From Chloroflexota bacterium (GTDB lineage Bacteria; Chloroflexota; Anaerolineae; Aggregatilineales; J027), in the NCBI GenBank assembly GCA_016234595.1, contig JACRBG010000055.1, positions 186,001 through 250,000 on the forward strand: 64,000 nt of DNA, given 5' to 3'. Of this stretch, positions 26,028 through 34,291 are shown in pieces (the stretch's first letter is position 1; each line of letters starts with the position of its first letter). A program made the translations under genes and the position numbers. The notes beneath the pieces are model-generated. The model saw nothing but the letters and a program-made list of their open reading frames with translations, did no database searches and was not told the origin of the DNA.

Positions 26028-26933
26028 ATGTCACCCTATCGAAAAGTGCATGTCATTATCAACCCAGCCTCCGGTCGGGACGAACCTTTTCTCAAAACAT
26101 TAAATGACACGCTCAATAAATTAGAAATTGAATGGGACATCTTCGTAACCAAGCGGTCAGGCGACGCGACCCGTTTTGCCCAAGCTGCTGTCGAAGCCAA
26201 AGTGGATGCGGTTGCCGCCTATGGTGGAGATGGCACTGTACTAGAGGTCGCCAGTGGTTTGCGAGATAGCAATATCCCAATGGTCATTTTACCGGGGGGC
26301 ACCGCCAACGTCTTGTCGTTAGAATTAGGCATCCCCCGCGATTTTTCGCAGGCTATTCAGTTACTCGACAGCACTCGCAGCACCCCCAAAGCGATTGATA
26401 TGGGGATTGTGGGCGATCAAGTATTTTTTCATCTAGGCATGGGCTTTGAAGGTGAGATGAATAAAGAGGCTGACCGCGATGCCAAAAATCGCAGCGGCAT
26501 ATTTGCCTATGTCAACGCCGCCCTCAAGAACTTACGAAATGTCCACACGGCTCACTATTGTCTGGTATTGGATGGCGAAACAGTCGAACTCGATGGTGTA
26601 AATTGCACGATTACCACCTTTGGCAGCGTCGGCTTGGGCGGCCTGAAAATCTCGCACGCCATTGACATCAGCGACGGCCTGTTAGATGTATTGGTGGTGC
26701 AGGAAGTCAATTTACGGGCGGTTTTGGCTGCTGCCGCTGGGGCTGTCTTGACCGGTGAATTGGCCCGTCCTTTGCTGCAATGGCAGGTGCGCGAAGTCTC
26801 AATTATCGCCGACCCGCCTCAACAAATAGTCAGCGACGGGGAGCTAATCACGCTTGCCAAAATTGAGGCACGAGTGCTACCTAAAGCCGTTAGTATCTTG
26901 GTTCCCAAGAAAACTTCGCGGCCTCCTCAATAA
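26028..26933 (+). CDS. diacylglycerol kinase family lipid kinase
   Basis: 301 residues from the ATG at 26028. A GTG five codons earlier is possible, but GAGGGA lies just upstream of the ATG. The DAGK catalytic domain is clear: INPASGR near residue 12, the nucleotide-binding AYGGDGTVLEVASGL, and ILPGGTANVLSLELGIP. The C-terminal sandwich domain includes GVNCTITTFGSVGLGGL. These soluble or peripheral enzymes phosphorylate diacylglycerol or related lipids such as sphingosine or undecaprenol analogues. The pairing with an APP1-type phosphatase suggests control of phosphatidate levels. Confidence 0.87.
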   Translation: MSPYRKVHVIINPASGRDEPFLKTLNDTLNKLEIEWDIFVTKRSGDATRFAQAAVEAKVDAVAAYGGDGTVLEVASGLRDSNIPMVILPGGTANVLSLELGIPRDFSQAIQLLDSTRSTPKAIDMGIVGDQVFFHLGMGFEGEMNKEADRDAKNRSGIFAYVNAALKNLRNVHTAHYCLVLDGETVELDGVNCTITTFGSVGLGGLKISHAIDISDGLLDVLVVQEVNLRAVLAAAAGAVLTGELARPLLQWQVREVSIIADPPQQIVSDGELITLAKIEARVLPKAVSILVPKKTSRPPQ

Positions 26934-27079
26934 AATCCGCCTAAAGTCCCAAGACCGACTTGGCTATTTCCCTTTATGCTGTGGTGTAACAAAACTCAGC
27001 CATTCCAAGACTTATTTCTGTGAGAGCCAAAAACAGCCTTTATTTGATGCGATCTTACCTGTAGAGGAGGGCTGGCAGA

Positions 27080-27463
27080 ATGTCAGACAAACAGATTTTA
27101 CTGGTGGACGACGAACCATCGCTTTTGGAAATTTTCGGTGCCATGTTAAAGCGTCAAGGATTTACAGTCTGGAAAGCTACCAATGCCCTAGACGCCTTAG
27201 ATTTGATGCGGAATGTGAAACCCGACTTATTTATTTTAGATGTGATGATGCCGGGGATGAATGGGATTGAGCTTTGTCGTGAATTGCGAACATGGCCCGA
27301 TACATATGCCACCCCCGTAATGATGCTCTCCGCGCTGGGTGATCTCCCCACTCAGCGAGCCAGTTTGGACGCTGGAGCGGATGTCTATCTACAAAAACCC
27401 GTTCTCCCACGCGAACTGGTAAATCAAGTCCAGCGGTTGGTTGGCGAATTAGTGGCCCACTAG
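27080..27463 (+). CDS. single-domain response regulator (receiver only)
   Basis: 127 residues forming one CheY-like receiver domain: acidic pair Asp10/Asp11 (LLVDDE), phospho-acceptor Asp54 (LFILDVMMPG), switch Ser in MMLSALGD and Lys in LQKPVLP. There is no output domain, so it must act by protein-protein contact or phosphorelay. No histidine kinase is adjacent; the nearest upstream gene is the lipid kinase, 146 bp away. A GAGGAGG ribosome binding site lies upstream of the ATG. Its 3' end overlaps the convergent ABC exporter gene by 15 bp. Confidence 0.88.
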   Translation: MSDKQILLVDDEPSLLEIFGAMLKRQGFTVWKATNALDALDLMRNVKPDLFILDVMMPGMNGIELCRELRTWPDTYATPVMMLSALGDLPTQRASLDAGADVYLQKPVLPRELVNQVQRLVGELVAH

Positions 27464-29419
27464 CTCGCGGCTAAATTGAGTCTCATATAATTGTTTATAG
27501 AGACCGTTATTTGCTAGAAGTTCGCTGTGGGTTCCATGCTCCACCACTTGCCCACGATCCATGACTAAAATGAGATCTGCCGCAAGGATGGTACTTAGAC
27601 GGTGGGCAATCACAATGCTGGTACGCCCCGCCATCACTGTTTTTAGCGCATCTTGGATGAGCGCCTCAGATTGGCTATCTAAATGACTGGTGGCCTCATC
27701 CAACACCAAAATACGTGGATTCTTGAGGATGACACGGGCAATCGCCAGTCGTTGTTTTTCACCCCCACTCAACCGATAGCCACGCTCCCCCACAATCGTC
27801 TCGTAGCCATTCGGTAGCCCTATAATAAAGTCATGGATATTGGCCGCCCGGCACGCCGCCTCAATTTCAGCTTGGGTCGCGTCCAACCGTGCATACAAAA
27901 GATTGGTACGAATGGTGTCATGAAACAAATGGGTTTCCTGCGTCACCATGCCCACATTTTCCGCCAGCGCATCCAACGCCACATCGCGTAAATTATGCCC
28001 ATCCAGCAAAATCCGACCTGCGGTGGGGTCATACAGGCGTGGCACAAGATAAGTCGTTGTGGTTTTACCCGCCCCACTCGGCCCAACCAAAGCGACCAAC
28101 TGGCCCGGTTGAATGGTGAACGATACTCCGTCTAACGCTTGCACCCGTGCTTGGCTGTAGACGCTCGGTTCGACAGTTATCGCCTCCTCAAGGGTTTCCG
28201 ACTTCACTACCCCATTGTTGTCTTGACCACCCGACAGCACTGCCTCAATTTGATGTACCTGCCCGTGCCGTCGCACATAACTAAGGCCGACTTCATTTTC
28301 GGCGTCATAGCGAAACGACACATGATCAAACTCAATCCGCCCTTGCACATTATCCAAAACAAGGGCATCGGGTTTTTCAGCAATATCCAGCGGCAAATCA
28401 ATCACCTCAAACACGCGCTCAAAGCTAACCAATGAGGTTGCAAAACTAATCGGTGCGTTCGAGAGGCTTTGCAGTGTGCTATAAAATTGACCCAGATAGG
28501 CGGTAAAGGCCACAATCGTGCCGATAGTAAACACACCTTTTAGCACCATGTATCCGCCAATCCAATAGACCGCTGCTGTGCCAATCGCCCCCAGCAACCC
28601 CATGACCACCGAAAAGCGCACCGAGGCCACCGAACGTTTGACACCAATATCGCGTACCATCGCCGCATGCTGATCAAAACGATTCACTTCCTCACGCCGC
28701 CGTCCAAATAATTTGACCAGCAGCACCCCGCCAATATTGAGGGTTTCGTGCATTAGAGCGTTCATCTTGGCATTGTCGTCCATGGATTGACGGGCCAAAT
28801 CGCGCTGAATCATGCTAGAACGTTTAGCCAGTGGGATCAGCATCGGCAAAATCAAAATCCCCAATGCGGTCAACCGCCATTCCAGCGCCAGCATGACGGT
28901 TAACGTCGCCACCAATTGCACCAAATTGCTGACAATATCTACAATCGTATTGCTGATGGCGGATTGGGCGTCTTTCACATCGTTGTTAAGCCGGCTCATC
29001 AACTCGCCCGTTTTGGTGTTGGTATAAAACCGCAGCGACATCTTTTGCAGATGGTTGTACAGGCTCATGCGTAAGTCATAGGTCACGCCTTCCGCCACAC
29101 TGGAACTTAACCGCTTTTGCCAGATTTTGAGTGCCCCACCCATCAATGGAATGAAAAATAACCCAACTGCCAGCACATTCAGTCGTCCTAGGTCTTTTTC
29201 AGGCAGGGTAACATCAATCAGATCGCGGAAAATCAGTGGTCGCAGCAACCCAACCACCGTGGTAAAGAGAATCACCGCCAGCATGGCGCTAATTTGTCGG
29301 CGATAGGGTCGGGCATAGGTAAAAACCCGTTTGATAAGCGGCCACGTAATGCTGACCGTTTGGCCGTCTTTGTTACGCATAAAAGGCAGGGTCAAGCCCT
29401 TGCCTTGAGTCGAGGCCAT
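27449..29419 (-). CDS. ABC exporter, fused permease-ATPase (MsbA/MdlB-like)
   Basis: 656 residues from the ATG at 29419, chosen because AAAGGAG lies four bases upstream. An in-frame extension upstream lacks such a site. Six membrane helices lie within about residues 40-330. The ATPase domain has Walker A GPSGAGKT (446-453), Q-loop Gln494, signature LSGGE (550-554), Walker B ILVLDEATS and H-loop His606. Between the A-loop strand (FDHVSFRYD, to 372) and ALDGVSF (428) sits an unusual insertion of about 55 residues. Half-transporters of this type dimerise and export lipids or drugs. The substrate is unknown. Confidence 0.88.
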   Translation of the reverse strand: MASTQGKGLTLPFMRNKDGQTVSITWPLIKRVFTYARPYRRQISAMLAVILFTTVVGLLRPLIFRDLIDVTLPEKDLGRLNVLAVGLFFIPLMGGALKIWQKRLSSSVAEGVTYDLRMSLYNHLQKMSLRFYTNTKTGELMSRLNNDVKDAQSAISNTIVDIVSNLVQLVATLTVMLALEWRLTALGILILPMLIPLAKRSSMIQRDLARQSMDDNAKMNALMHETLNIGGVLLVKLFGRRREEVNRFDQHAAMVRDIGVKRSVASVRFSVVMGLLGAIGTAAVYWIGGYMVLKGVFTIGTIVAFTAYLGQFYSTLQSLSNAPISFATSLVSFERVFEVIDLPLDIAEKPDALVLDNVQGRIEFDHVSFRYDAENEVGLSYVRRHGQVHQIEAVLSGGQDNNGVVKSETLEEAITVEPSVYSQARVQALDGVSFTIQPGQLVALVGPSGAGKTTTTYLVPRLYDPTAGRILLDGHNLRDVALDALAENVGMVTQETHLFHDTIRTNLLYARLDATQAEIEAACRAANIHDFIIGLPNGYETIVGERGYRLSGGEKQRLAIARVILKNPRILVLDEATSHLDSQSEALIQDALKTVMAGRTSIVIAHRLSTILAADLILVMDRGQVVEHGTHSELLANNGLYKQLYETQFSRELVGH

Positions 29420-29554
29420 TTTGCTCCTTTGTGGCATATCTAAAATGCAATCAATTAACATCCATAATACGTCAGAGTGGGGGCAGTGTTCCCAATCGGG
29501 GGATTTTCTTATAAAAATATATTGTGACTTATCGGGCACAAGGAGCAAGCGACT

Positions 29555-30400
29555 ATGTTACTCGAATTAGCAGTTGGCGATGCCTACGGAGCGGGGTTTG
29601 AGTATGCGAGGGACAACATCACTCAATTTAATGACCTCTCGCGTTATGTCAAACATCCCACTCATCATATTCTGCCGAGCTGTTATACCGATGATACCCA
29701 GATGAGCCTTGCGATTGCCGAAGTCATTATTTCTGGCGTCGAATGGACACCCTTAAATCTCGCCAATCAATTTGTTGCAGCATTCAAACGCGACCCCCAT
29801 GAGGGCTATGCGGGTTCATTCCATGAATTTTTACAGCAGGTACAGGACGGGGTCGAATTCTTGGCGAAAATAGTACCCAATAGTGACAAAAGCGGGGCGG
29901 CCATGCGTGCCATCCCGATTGGTATTTTCTCAACAATTGAGGAAGTGGTCGAACAATGTACTGTTCAGGCTGCTATCACGCACAATACCCCGGATGGAAT
30001 CCGAGCGGCGGTCACTGCTGCCTTGATGTCTCATTATTTCATCTACCATCTCGGCCCAAAAGTTGAACTTGGCAAATTTCTAGACCAGCATGTCCCCGGC
30101 AGTCACCTATGGTCAAAACCTTATGTCGGCAAGGTCAAATCAAAGGGGTGGATGAGCGTTCAGGCGGCGGTCACAGCGGTGATGCGAAACAATAGCATGT
30201 GTGATCTCCTCAAAGATTGCATTGCTTTCACGGGGGATGTAGACACAGTTGCAACAATTGCCCTCGGCGCAGCTTGCAATTGCCAAGAGATCACCCAAGA
30301 CCTGCCTGTTCATCTCATTGATACCCTCGAAAATGGACCCTACGGCAAGGAGTATATAATGAGTCTCGACGCTAAACTAGCCAAACTATATCCTCAATAA
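29555..30400 (+). CDS. ADP-ribosylglycohydrolase family protein
   Basis: 281 residues of the DraG/ARH family, which remove ADP-ribose from proteins or other acceptors using two Mg ions. Metal-binding motifs are seen at both ends: GDAYG (8-12) and YTDDTQM with Thr45-Asp46-Asp47, then FTGDVDTVATIALGAA near residue 230. The usual GGDTDT has become TGDVDT, keeping the acidic residues. AAGGAG precedes the ATG at the right distance. No ADP-ribosyltransferase or macrodomain gene is nearby. The gene is divergent from the ABC exporter. Confidence 0.83.
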   Translation: MLLELAVGDAYGAGFEYARDNITQFNDLSRYVKHPTHHILPSCYTDDTQMSLAIAEVIISGVEWTPLNLANQFVAAFKRDPHEGYAGSFHEFLQQVQDGVEFLAKIVPNSDKSGAAMRAIPIGIFSTIEEVVEQCTVQAAITHNTPDGIRAAVTAALMSHYFIYHLGPKVELGKFLDQHVPGSHLWSKPYVGKVKSKGWMSVQAAVTAVMRNNSMCDLLKDCIAFTGDVDTVATIALGAACNCQEITQDLPVHLIDTLENGPYGKEYIMSLDAKLAKLYPQ

Positions 30401-30406
30401 TCCATT

Positions 30407-30441
30407 TACCATCCATACAGATGTTGACAGGATGGTATTTT
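30407..30441 (+). terminator. hairpin after ADP-ribosylglycohydrolase gene; possible terminator or operator
   Basis: TACCATCC (30407-30414) and GGATGGTA (30430-30437) form an 8-bp inverted repeat with a 15-nt loop, followed by TTTT. A third copy, GGATGGTA, recurs at 30475-30482, so the repeats could also be binding sites for the ribbon-helix-helix protein encoded at 30625. Confidence 0.5.
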
Positions 30442-30624
30442 GATGATACCCTATATTCCGTACAGCATCCCATTGGATGGTAAGGGGATGGAGCATCATA
30501 GGGAATTTAATCAATTCAGCCACTCAATTCCCCATCAGTTACCTAATCCAGCCTTACTACCTAGGGAGCTAGAGCGAGTCTGGCTGCACAACCCACCCTG
30601 TCAAACTAGTTTGGAGCAATAACC

Positions 30625-31017
30625 ATGACTGAAAGCGCCACCGAAAAAATCACCATTAATTTAAGTGTCGTAGATTTGGGCAAAATTGATTTATTGGTCG
30701 AGGAGGGTTTTTATTCAACTCGCACCGATCTTATCAAAACGGCCATTCGCAATTTACTCAATACCCACGAATCGCATATAGGGCAAGCCGTTACCCGCCG
30801 AGCCATGGCGATTGGCATTGCGGGGTTTGGCCGTAAAGAACTAGAGGCCGCTGTTGCCCAAGATCAACAATTGGAAATTAAAGTGGTCGGCATGGCCTTT
30901 ATCGAAGGGAATGTGACCCCTGAACTTGCCCAAGCGGCCATTCACTCCATCGAGGTCAAAGGTGTATTACGTGCTAGCGATGTGGTTAAAAAGGCCCTTG
31001 GTGACAAAATCAAATAG
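30625..31017 (+). CDS. ribbon-helix-helix (CopG-like) transcriptional regulator
   Basis: 130 residues. The N-terminal 50 form a ribbon-helix-helix pattern: a beta strand with alternating residues (KITINLSVVDLGKID), then two helices with the turn in FYSTRTDLIKTAIRNLL. The remaining 80 residues form a second domain (GIAGFGRKELEAAV, then VTPELAQAAIHSIEVKG) not recognised. RHH proteins bind DNA as dimers on short repeated sites and often regulate their own gene. Candidate sites are the GGATGGTA copies 140-220 bp upstream. No toxin partner gene follows, so a toxin-antitoxin role is not supported. Confidence 0.75.
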   Translation: MTESATEKITINLSVVDLGKIDLLVEEGFYSTRTDLIKTAIRNLLNTHESHIGQAVTRRAMAIGIAGFGRKELEAAVAQDQQLEIKVVGMAFIEGNVTPELAQAAIHSIEVKGVLRASDVVKKALGDKIK

Positions 31018-31029
31018 TGGGACGAGCGC

Positions 31030-31476
31030 CTAGAGTGCTTTCACATACGTCACTTCTTCGGCCAAATAATGGGGATGTCGCATATACCATTCCACTTGGG
31101 GCGAATGGGGGATAGTTTTTACGGTCAATTCAACGGGTGTCTCCACAAAATCAAGCCGTTGAAAAAATCCCCCTGCTTCGGTGCTAAACACAAATAATTG
31201 TGGGATGTTGCGGCGGCGGGTCAATTGTTCGATATATTCGACTATGGCCTGCCCCGTTCCAGCTTTGCGATAGGCAGGTTCGACATAGAGGGAACCTAAC
31301 AGTGCCCCCTGCTCATCTGGTTCAAAACGCGCAAACCCAATGATGGTGTCCTGATCAAATGCCGCCTGAAATAGGGATCGGGCCGGGTCAACGTCCTCCC
31401 ATAACATCGGGATTGTTTTTAGCCGCGCATAAATGATTGAAAATTCATCAGGCGATGCAGATCGAATCTCCATCAT
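31030..31476 (-). CDS. GNAT family N-acetyltransferase
   Basis: 148 residues from the ATG at 31476, where AAGGAG lies at a proper distance. The frame is open for another 49 codons upstream, but that extension does not resemble the family. The acetyl-CoA-binding region is LLGSLYVEPAYRKAGTGQAIVEYIE (R-x-x-G-x-G/A type), followed by RRNIPQLFVFS. The C-terminal FFQRLDFVET is the usual GNAT end strand. The acceptor substrate is unknown. It is convergent with the RHH regulator gene, 12 bp away. Confidence 0.82.
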   Translation of the reverse strand: MMEIRSASPDEFSIIYARLKTIPMLWEDVDPARSLFQAAFDQDTIIGFARFEPDEQGALLGSLYVEPAYRKAGTGQAIVEYIEQLTRRRNIPQLFVFSTEAGGFFQRLDFVETPVELTVKTIPHSPQVEWYMRHPHYLAEEVTYVKAL

Positions 31477-31646
31477 GACCATCTCCTTGAATTTATATAT
31501 GACCAAAAATTTTACCAAGCCGCGCAACCCTATAGCATGTACAACGTATACAGAAGGTAGACCTCCCCAAAAGTGGAGTGTGTGGTTGCTGTTGACCGTT
31601 ATATGATAAACCATAGGTGACAAAACAAATTCAGGAGTAAAGCATC

Positions 31647-31976
31647 ATGTGGTGGTGGTGGCATCCTAGTCATTTTCGGTGGTTCCCATGGAAATTCGGG
31701 TGGTTGATTTGGCCGCTCGGCTGGCTGGTCTACATTGGCGTTGTGAAGGGAGTAATCTTTATTAGCAGCAACCCAATCATCATCGGTCTTGCCATCGCAC
31801 TTGCCATCCCATCCTTATTTCTTGGCATGGGGATTCAATTGGTCAAAGGTTGGCAACAAAATAACAGTGGCCCCCTTAAACTAAAAAACGAAACACTGGC
31901 GAAGCGCAAAAACGATGAAGACACCCCACACCACTATATGCGAAGTGATGATGGGGAGTTGATCGAAATTACATAG
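31647..31976 (+). CDS. small Trp-rich membrane protein, unknown function
   Basis: 109 residues. It starts MWWWWHPSHFRWFPWKFGWL, very rich in tryptophan, then has two hydrophobic segments at about 20-42 and 47-68. A charged cytosolic-type tail (KLKNETLAKRKNDEDT) and an acidic end follow. A ribosome binding site (CAGGAG) precedes the ATG. It is not recognised as a named family. It is divergent from the GNAT gene and followed by a terminator-like hairpin. Confidence 0.65.
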   Translation: MWWWWHPSHFRWFPWKFGWLIWPLGWLVYIGVVKGVIFISSNPIIIGLAIALAIPSLFLGMGIQLVKGWQQNNSGPLKLKNETLAKRKNDEDTPHHYMRSDDGELIEIT

Positions 31977-32040
31977 ATTTTTGTTTAGGTAAATTTCGCA
32001 ATCCCTCTTTCGCAATCTCCTAATATTTTTCCTCGTAAAA

Positions 32041-32075
32041 GGCGGTTGTATAGCCAGCCGCCTGTCCGCTTTTAT
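32041..32075 (+). terminator. terminator-like hairpin after the small membrane protein gene
   Basis: GGCGGTTG (32041-32048) pairs with CAGCCGCC (32055-32062) through 8 bp with one G-T pair and a 6-nt loop. A TTTTA tract follows about 10 bases later. It lies 65 bp after the stop at 31976. Confidence 0.55.
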
Positions 32076-32106
32076 ATCCTTATCCCTTACAGTCTAGGGG
32101 AAAATA

Positions 32107-32180
32107 AAAGCCCCTATCCTAAGCCCAATAAGGGGGTGGGGGGAGAAACCCTTTTTAGGCAAAGTAGGATAGGGGTTTTA
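32107..32180. other. nested inverted-repeat element (possible structured RNA)
   Basis: An outer 11-bp perfect inverted repeat (CCCCTATCCTA at 32111-32121, TAGGATAGGGG at 32165-32175) is flanked by AAAA-rich and TTTT sequence. Inside are GCC/GGC (32123-32125 with 32158-32160) and AAGGG/CCCTT (32130-32134 with 32149-32153). The apical part holds G5-T-G6. A competing pairing, CCTAA (32118-32122) with TTAGG (32155-32159), is also possible. It lies in the 324-bp gap between 31976 and 32301, about 125 bp before the sigma factor gene. It could be a bidirectional terminator, a small RNA or a cis-regulatory leader. Confidence 0.55.
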
Positions 32181-32216
32181 CAATAGCTATCGTTGCCTAA
32201 CCTATGATTAGATTTA

Positions 32217-32245
32217 TTGAAGCCTAGAATTCATAAAATTTTAAT
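32217..32245 (+). promoter_or_regulatory. candidate promoter of the ECF sigma operon
   Basis: TTGAAG (32217-32222) and TTTAAT (32240-32245) are separated by 17 bp, 55 bp before the chosen ATG. The match to the housekeeping consensus is fair, so the call is tentative. Confidence 0.35.
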
Positions 32246-32300
32246 GTTGCGTTAGATGTGCTACACTAGAACGCATTCATTTAGGGTACGCACTTATCTT

Positions 32301-32864
32301 ATGCCTGACAACACTGGATTTGACGAAGCCGACCTCATAAATCGCATCAAATCGCGCGACCAGTCAGCCCTGTCGGAGCTATATCAACGCTTTGGTGGGC
32401 CCGTTTATGGACTGGCAATGCGAGTTTTGCAAAATGCGGGTTTTGCTGAGGAAGTGACCCAAGACATTTTTTTAAAAATTTGGGATCAGCCAGACAGTTG
32501 GGATTCAACACGGGGTAAACTAATCAATTGGTTGATGACCGTAACCCGCTATACCGCCATTGACCGTCTTCGCAAAGAACAACGCCGCCCTTCATGGTCA
32601 GCGGTTGATCTTGAAGATGTACTCAATATAGCGGGCAAAAACGGCCCATTGGATGAGCAAGATGCCATGCTATTACGCACTCTCATTCAACAATTGCCCT
32701 TAGCCCAGACCGAAGCAATCGAGTTGGCATTTTTCGGTGGCATGTCCCACAGCGAAATCGCTGAGCAACTTAGCCTACCACTCGGAACTGTCAAAACACG
32801 CTTGCGGCTTGGGTTAGAAAAATTAAAAGATATGTGGTTTGAAGCAATCGGGCAGCAAAACTGA
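32301..32864 (+). CDS. ECF-type RNA polymerase sigma factor
   Basis: 187 residues from the ATG at 32301 (MPDNTGFDEADLINRIKSRD). An earlier in-frame ATG adds 15 residues unlike the family. Region 2 includes LYQRFGGPVYGLAMRVL, EVTQDIFLKIWDQPDSWD and LMTVTRYTAIDRLRKEQRR. Region 4 includes LPLAQTEAIELAFFGGMSH with a helix-turn-helix ending LPLGTVKTRLRLGLEKL. The order and length fit the SigK-like group of extracytoplasmic-function sigma factors. The next gene encodes its probable anti-sigma factor. Its targets may include the large secreted protein gene further downstream (inference). Confidence 0.9.
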   Translation: MPDNTGFDEADLINRIKSRDQSALSELYQRFGGPVYGLAMRVLQNAGFAEEVTQDIFLKIWDQPDSWDSTRGKLINWLMTVTRYTAIDRLRKEQRRPSWSAVDLEDVLNIAGKNGPLDEQDAMLLRTLIQQLPLAQTEAIELAFFGGMSHSEIAEQLSLPLGTVKTRLRLGLEKLKDMWFEAIGQQN

Positions 32865-32958
32865 ATTATCTGTAAATTCTTGGCCCATTTTGCATCTAAT
32901 CAACACAGTGCGAACGTATACATAATCAAGTAGTGACAAATTTGTAATGTAGTTGGCA

Positions 32959-33795
32959 ATGAACACACCGGGAAACGACAGCAAATTCAATGGCATAAAT
33001 TCTGATTGCGATACACTGCGCGAATTATTGCCTGCCTATAGTATTGGAGCAACCGACGAAGCCGAAACGCGCTTAGTGGAATCATTGCTGGCCGAATGCC
33101 CCGAAGTCGCCAACGACTTACAAGATTTTATGCAATTGTCTGATGCCATGACCTACACAGCTCCCCCCGTTGCGCTCCCCACTGCTCTGCATGATAAATT
33201 AATGGCAGCGGTAGCCCAACGTCAAGCTACCCCGTCCATTTTGCCATCAGCACCGCAATCTGGCCCAACACCCAAAACTACTGTTCGCTGGTTGACCCCC
33301 GCTCTTGCCCGTTTTGCCCTAGCCGCCGCCGCGATATTGCTCATCCTCAATATTGTTTTAATTGCCCGCCTTTTCAATTTAAGTGACGAGCAACAGCAGC
33401 AAGAAGATGAAATAGCTCAATTGAGTGATGAACTAGCCAAGCAAAATCAATTTTTTGCCGCCCTAGCCGAAGGTCAGGTCAAGCGCATTGATTTACAATC
33501 CACCAATGGGGATATGTTGGCTTCAGTCATCTGGGCGCCCACCAGTACCACAGCTTTGCTTGTCTCTAACAACCTCCCCTTGCTAGAAACGGATCGCACC
33601 TATCAATTGTGGTTTATTCAGGGCAACCAACCAATTAGCGGCGGGGTCTTCCGTGTGAACGAAGCAGGGCAGGGAACATTTATTTTTGAGACTCCAGCCC
33701 CGCTAGATCAATACGATGCCCTCGGCATCTCCGACGAGCCTATGACAGGGAGCGAAACCCCTACCACCACTCCAATAGCGATTGGCAGTACCTAA
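32959..33795 (+). CDS. RskA-like anti-sigma factor
   Basis: 278 residues from the ATG at 32959; a TTG two codons earlier is a weaker choice. The N-terminal cytoplasmic domain (1-90) resembles anti-sigma domains (LRELLPAYSIGATDEAETRLVE), but the zinc motif H-x3-C-x2-C is not complete because only one Cys (AECPEV) is present. One membrane segment lies at about 120-142 (LAAAAILLILNIVLIARLF). A coiled stretch follows, then the extracytoplasmic RskA domain (SVIWAPTSTTALLVSNNLPL, YQLWFIQGNQPISGGVF). It should sequester the sigma factor encoded 94 bp upstream until released by an external signal. Confidence 0.87.
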   Translation: MNTPGNDSKFNGINSDCDTLRELLPAYSIGATDEAETRLVESLLAECPEVANDLQDFMQLSDAMTYTAPPVALPTALHDKLMAAVAQRQATPSILPSAPQSGPTPKTTVRWLTPALARFALAAAAILLILNIVLIARLFNLSDEQQQQEDEIAQLSDELAKQNQFFAALAEGQVKRIDLQSTNGDMLASVIWAPTSTTALLVSNNLPLLETDRTYQLWFIQGNQPISGGVFRVNEAGQGTFIFETPAPLDQYDALGISDEPMTGSETPTTTPIAIGST

Positions 33796-34291
33796 GACCT
33801 ACTTCATTGTCAGAATCCCTTTACAATATTCAGATATTAATTAAATGGCCCAGTTTCATAGCATTTTGTGCGCCTCAGATTTATGGGCCTAGCACCCCTA
33901 TGTAAGTATTAGAAGCCCAGCATGAGAGCATTTTCATATGTTCAATAAGGACATTTTTTATTACTAACCAAACTTAATTCAACCATTCCCCCTAATGCAA
34001 CCCTCGCATTGAGAACAGCCCATCTCAATTGATTCACCTCAACGATTGTACTATTAATTCGCGACAAATCTTAACAAAGGTTTGTGTTTGGTTTCTTTAC
34101 GCATTTACAGAATTCATTTATTCTTTCTTCAGTCTTCAGAAATTTTTCATAACTTCTCAAGACTTGAACTTGACCAGCAAAGCCGTATTAAAGCGGTCAG
34201 ATAGCAAAAGCGAGGCAAAATGGTTCGTGAAAATCGTAAAATAACGATTAAGATAAAACCCTCGCTCAATTCTATCAAGGAGCGTATCTCA
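33796..34291 (+). promoter_or_regulatory. long AT-rich leader of the secreted protein gene with candidate promoter
   Basis: This 496-bp region carries no convincing gene. A candidate housekeeping-type promoter is TTGAAC (34164-34169) and TATTAA (34186-34191) with a 16-bp spacer, giving a leader of about 95 nt before the ATG at 34292. The stretch before it is AT-rich with pyrimidine runs (34125-34150). A short open frame at 34029-34244 has no ribosome binding site or recognisable content. Confidence 0.4.

Noticed and set aside
30440-30622. 60-codon frame before the RHH gene
   Set aside because: It has no ribosome binding site and a low-complexity Pro-rich translation, and it covers likely regulatory repeats.
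30625-31017. Toxin-antitoxin module with the RHH protein as antitoxin
   Set aside because: No small toxin-like gene is adjacent; the neighbours are a GNAT gene in convergent orientation and an ADP-ribosylglycohydrolase gene that ends over 200 bp upstream. The RHH protein also has a large second domain.
34029-34244. 71-codon frame upstream of the secreted protein gene
   Set aside because: It has no ribosome binding site, AT-rich composition and no recognisable content, and it overlaps the probable promoter.
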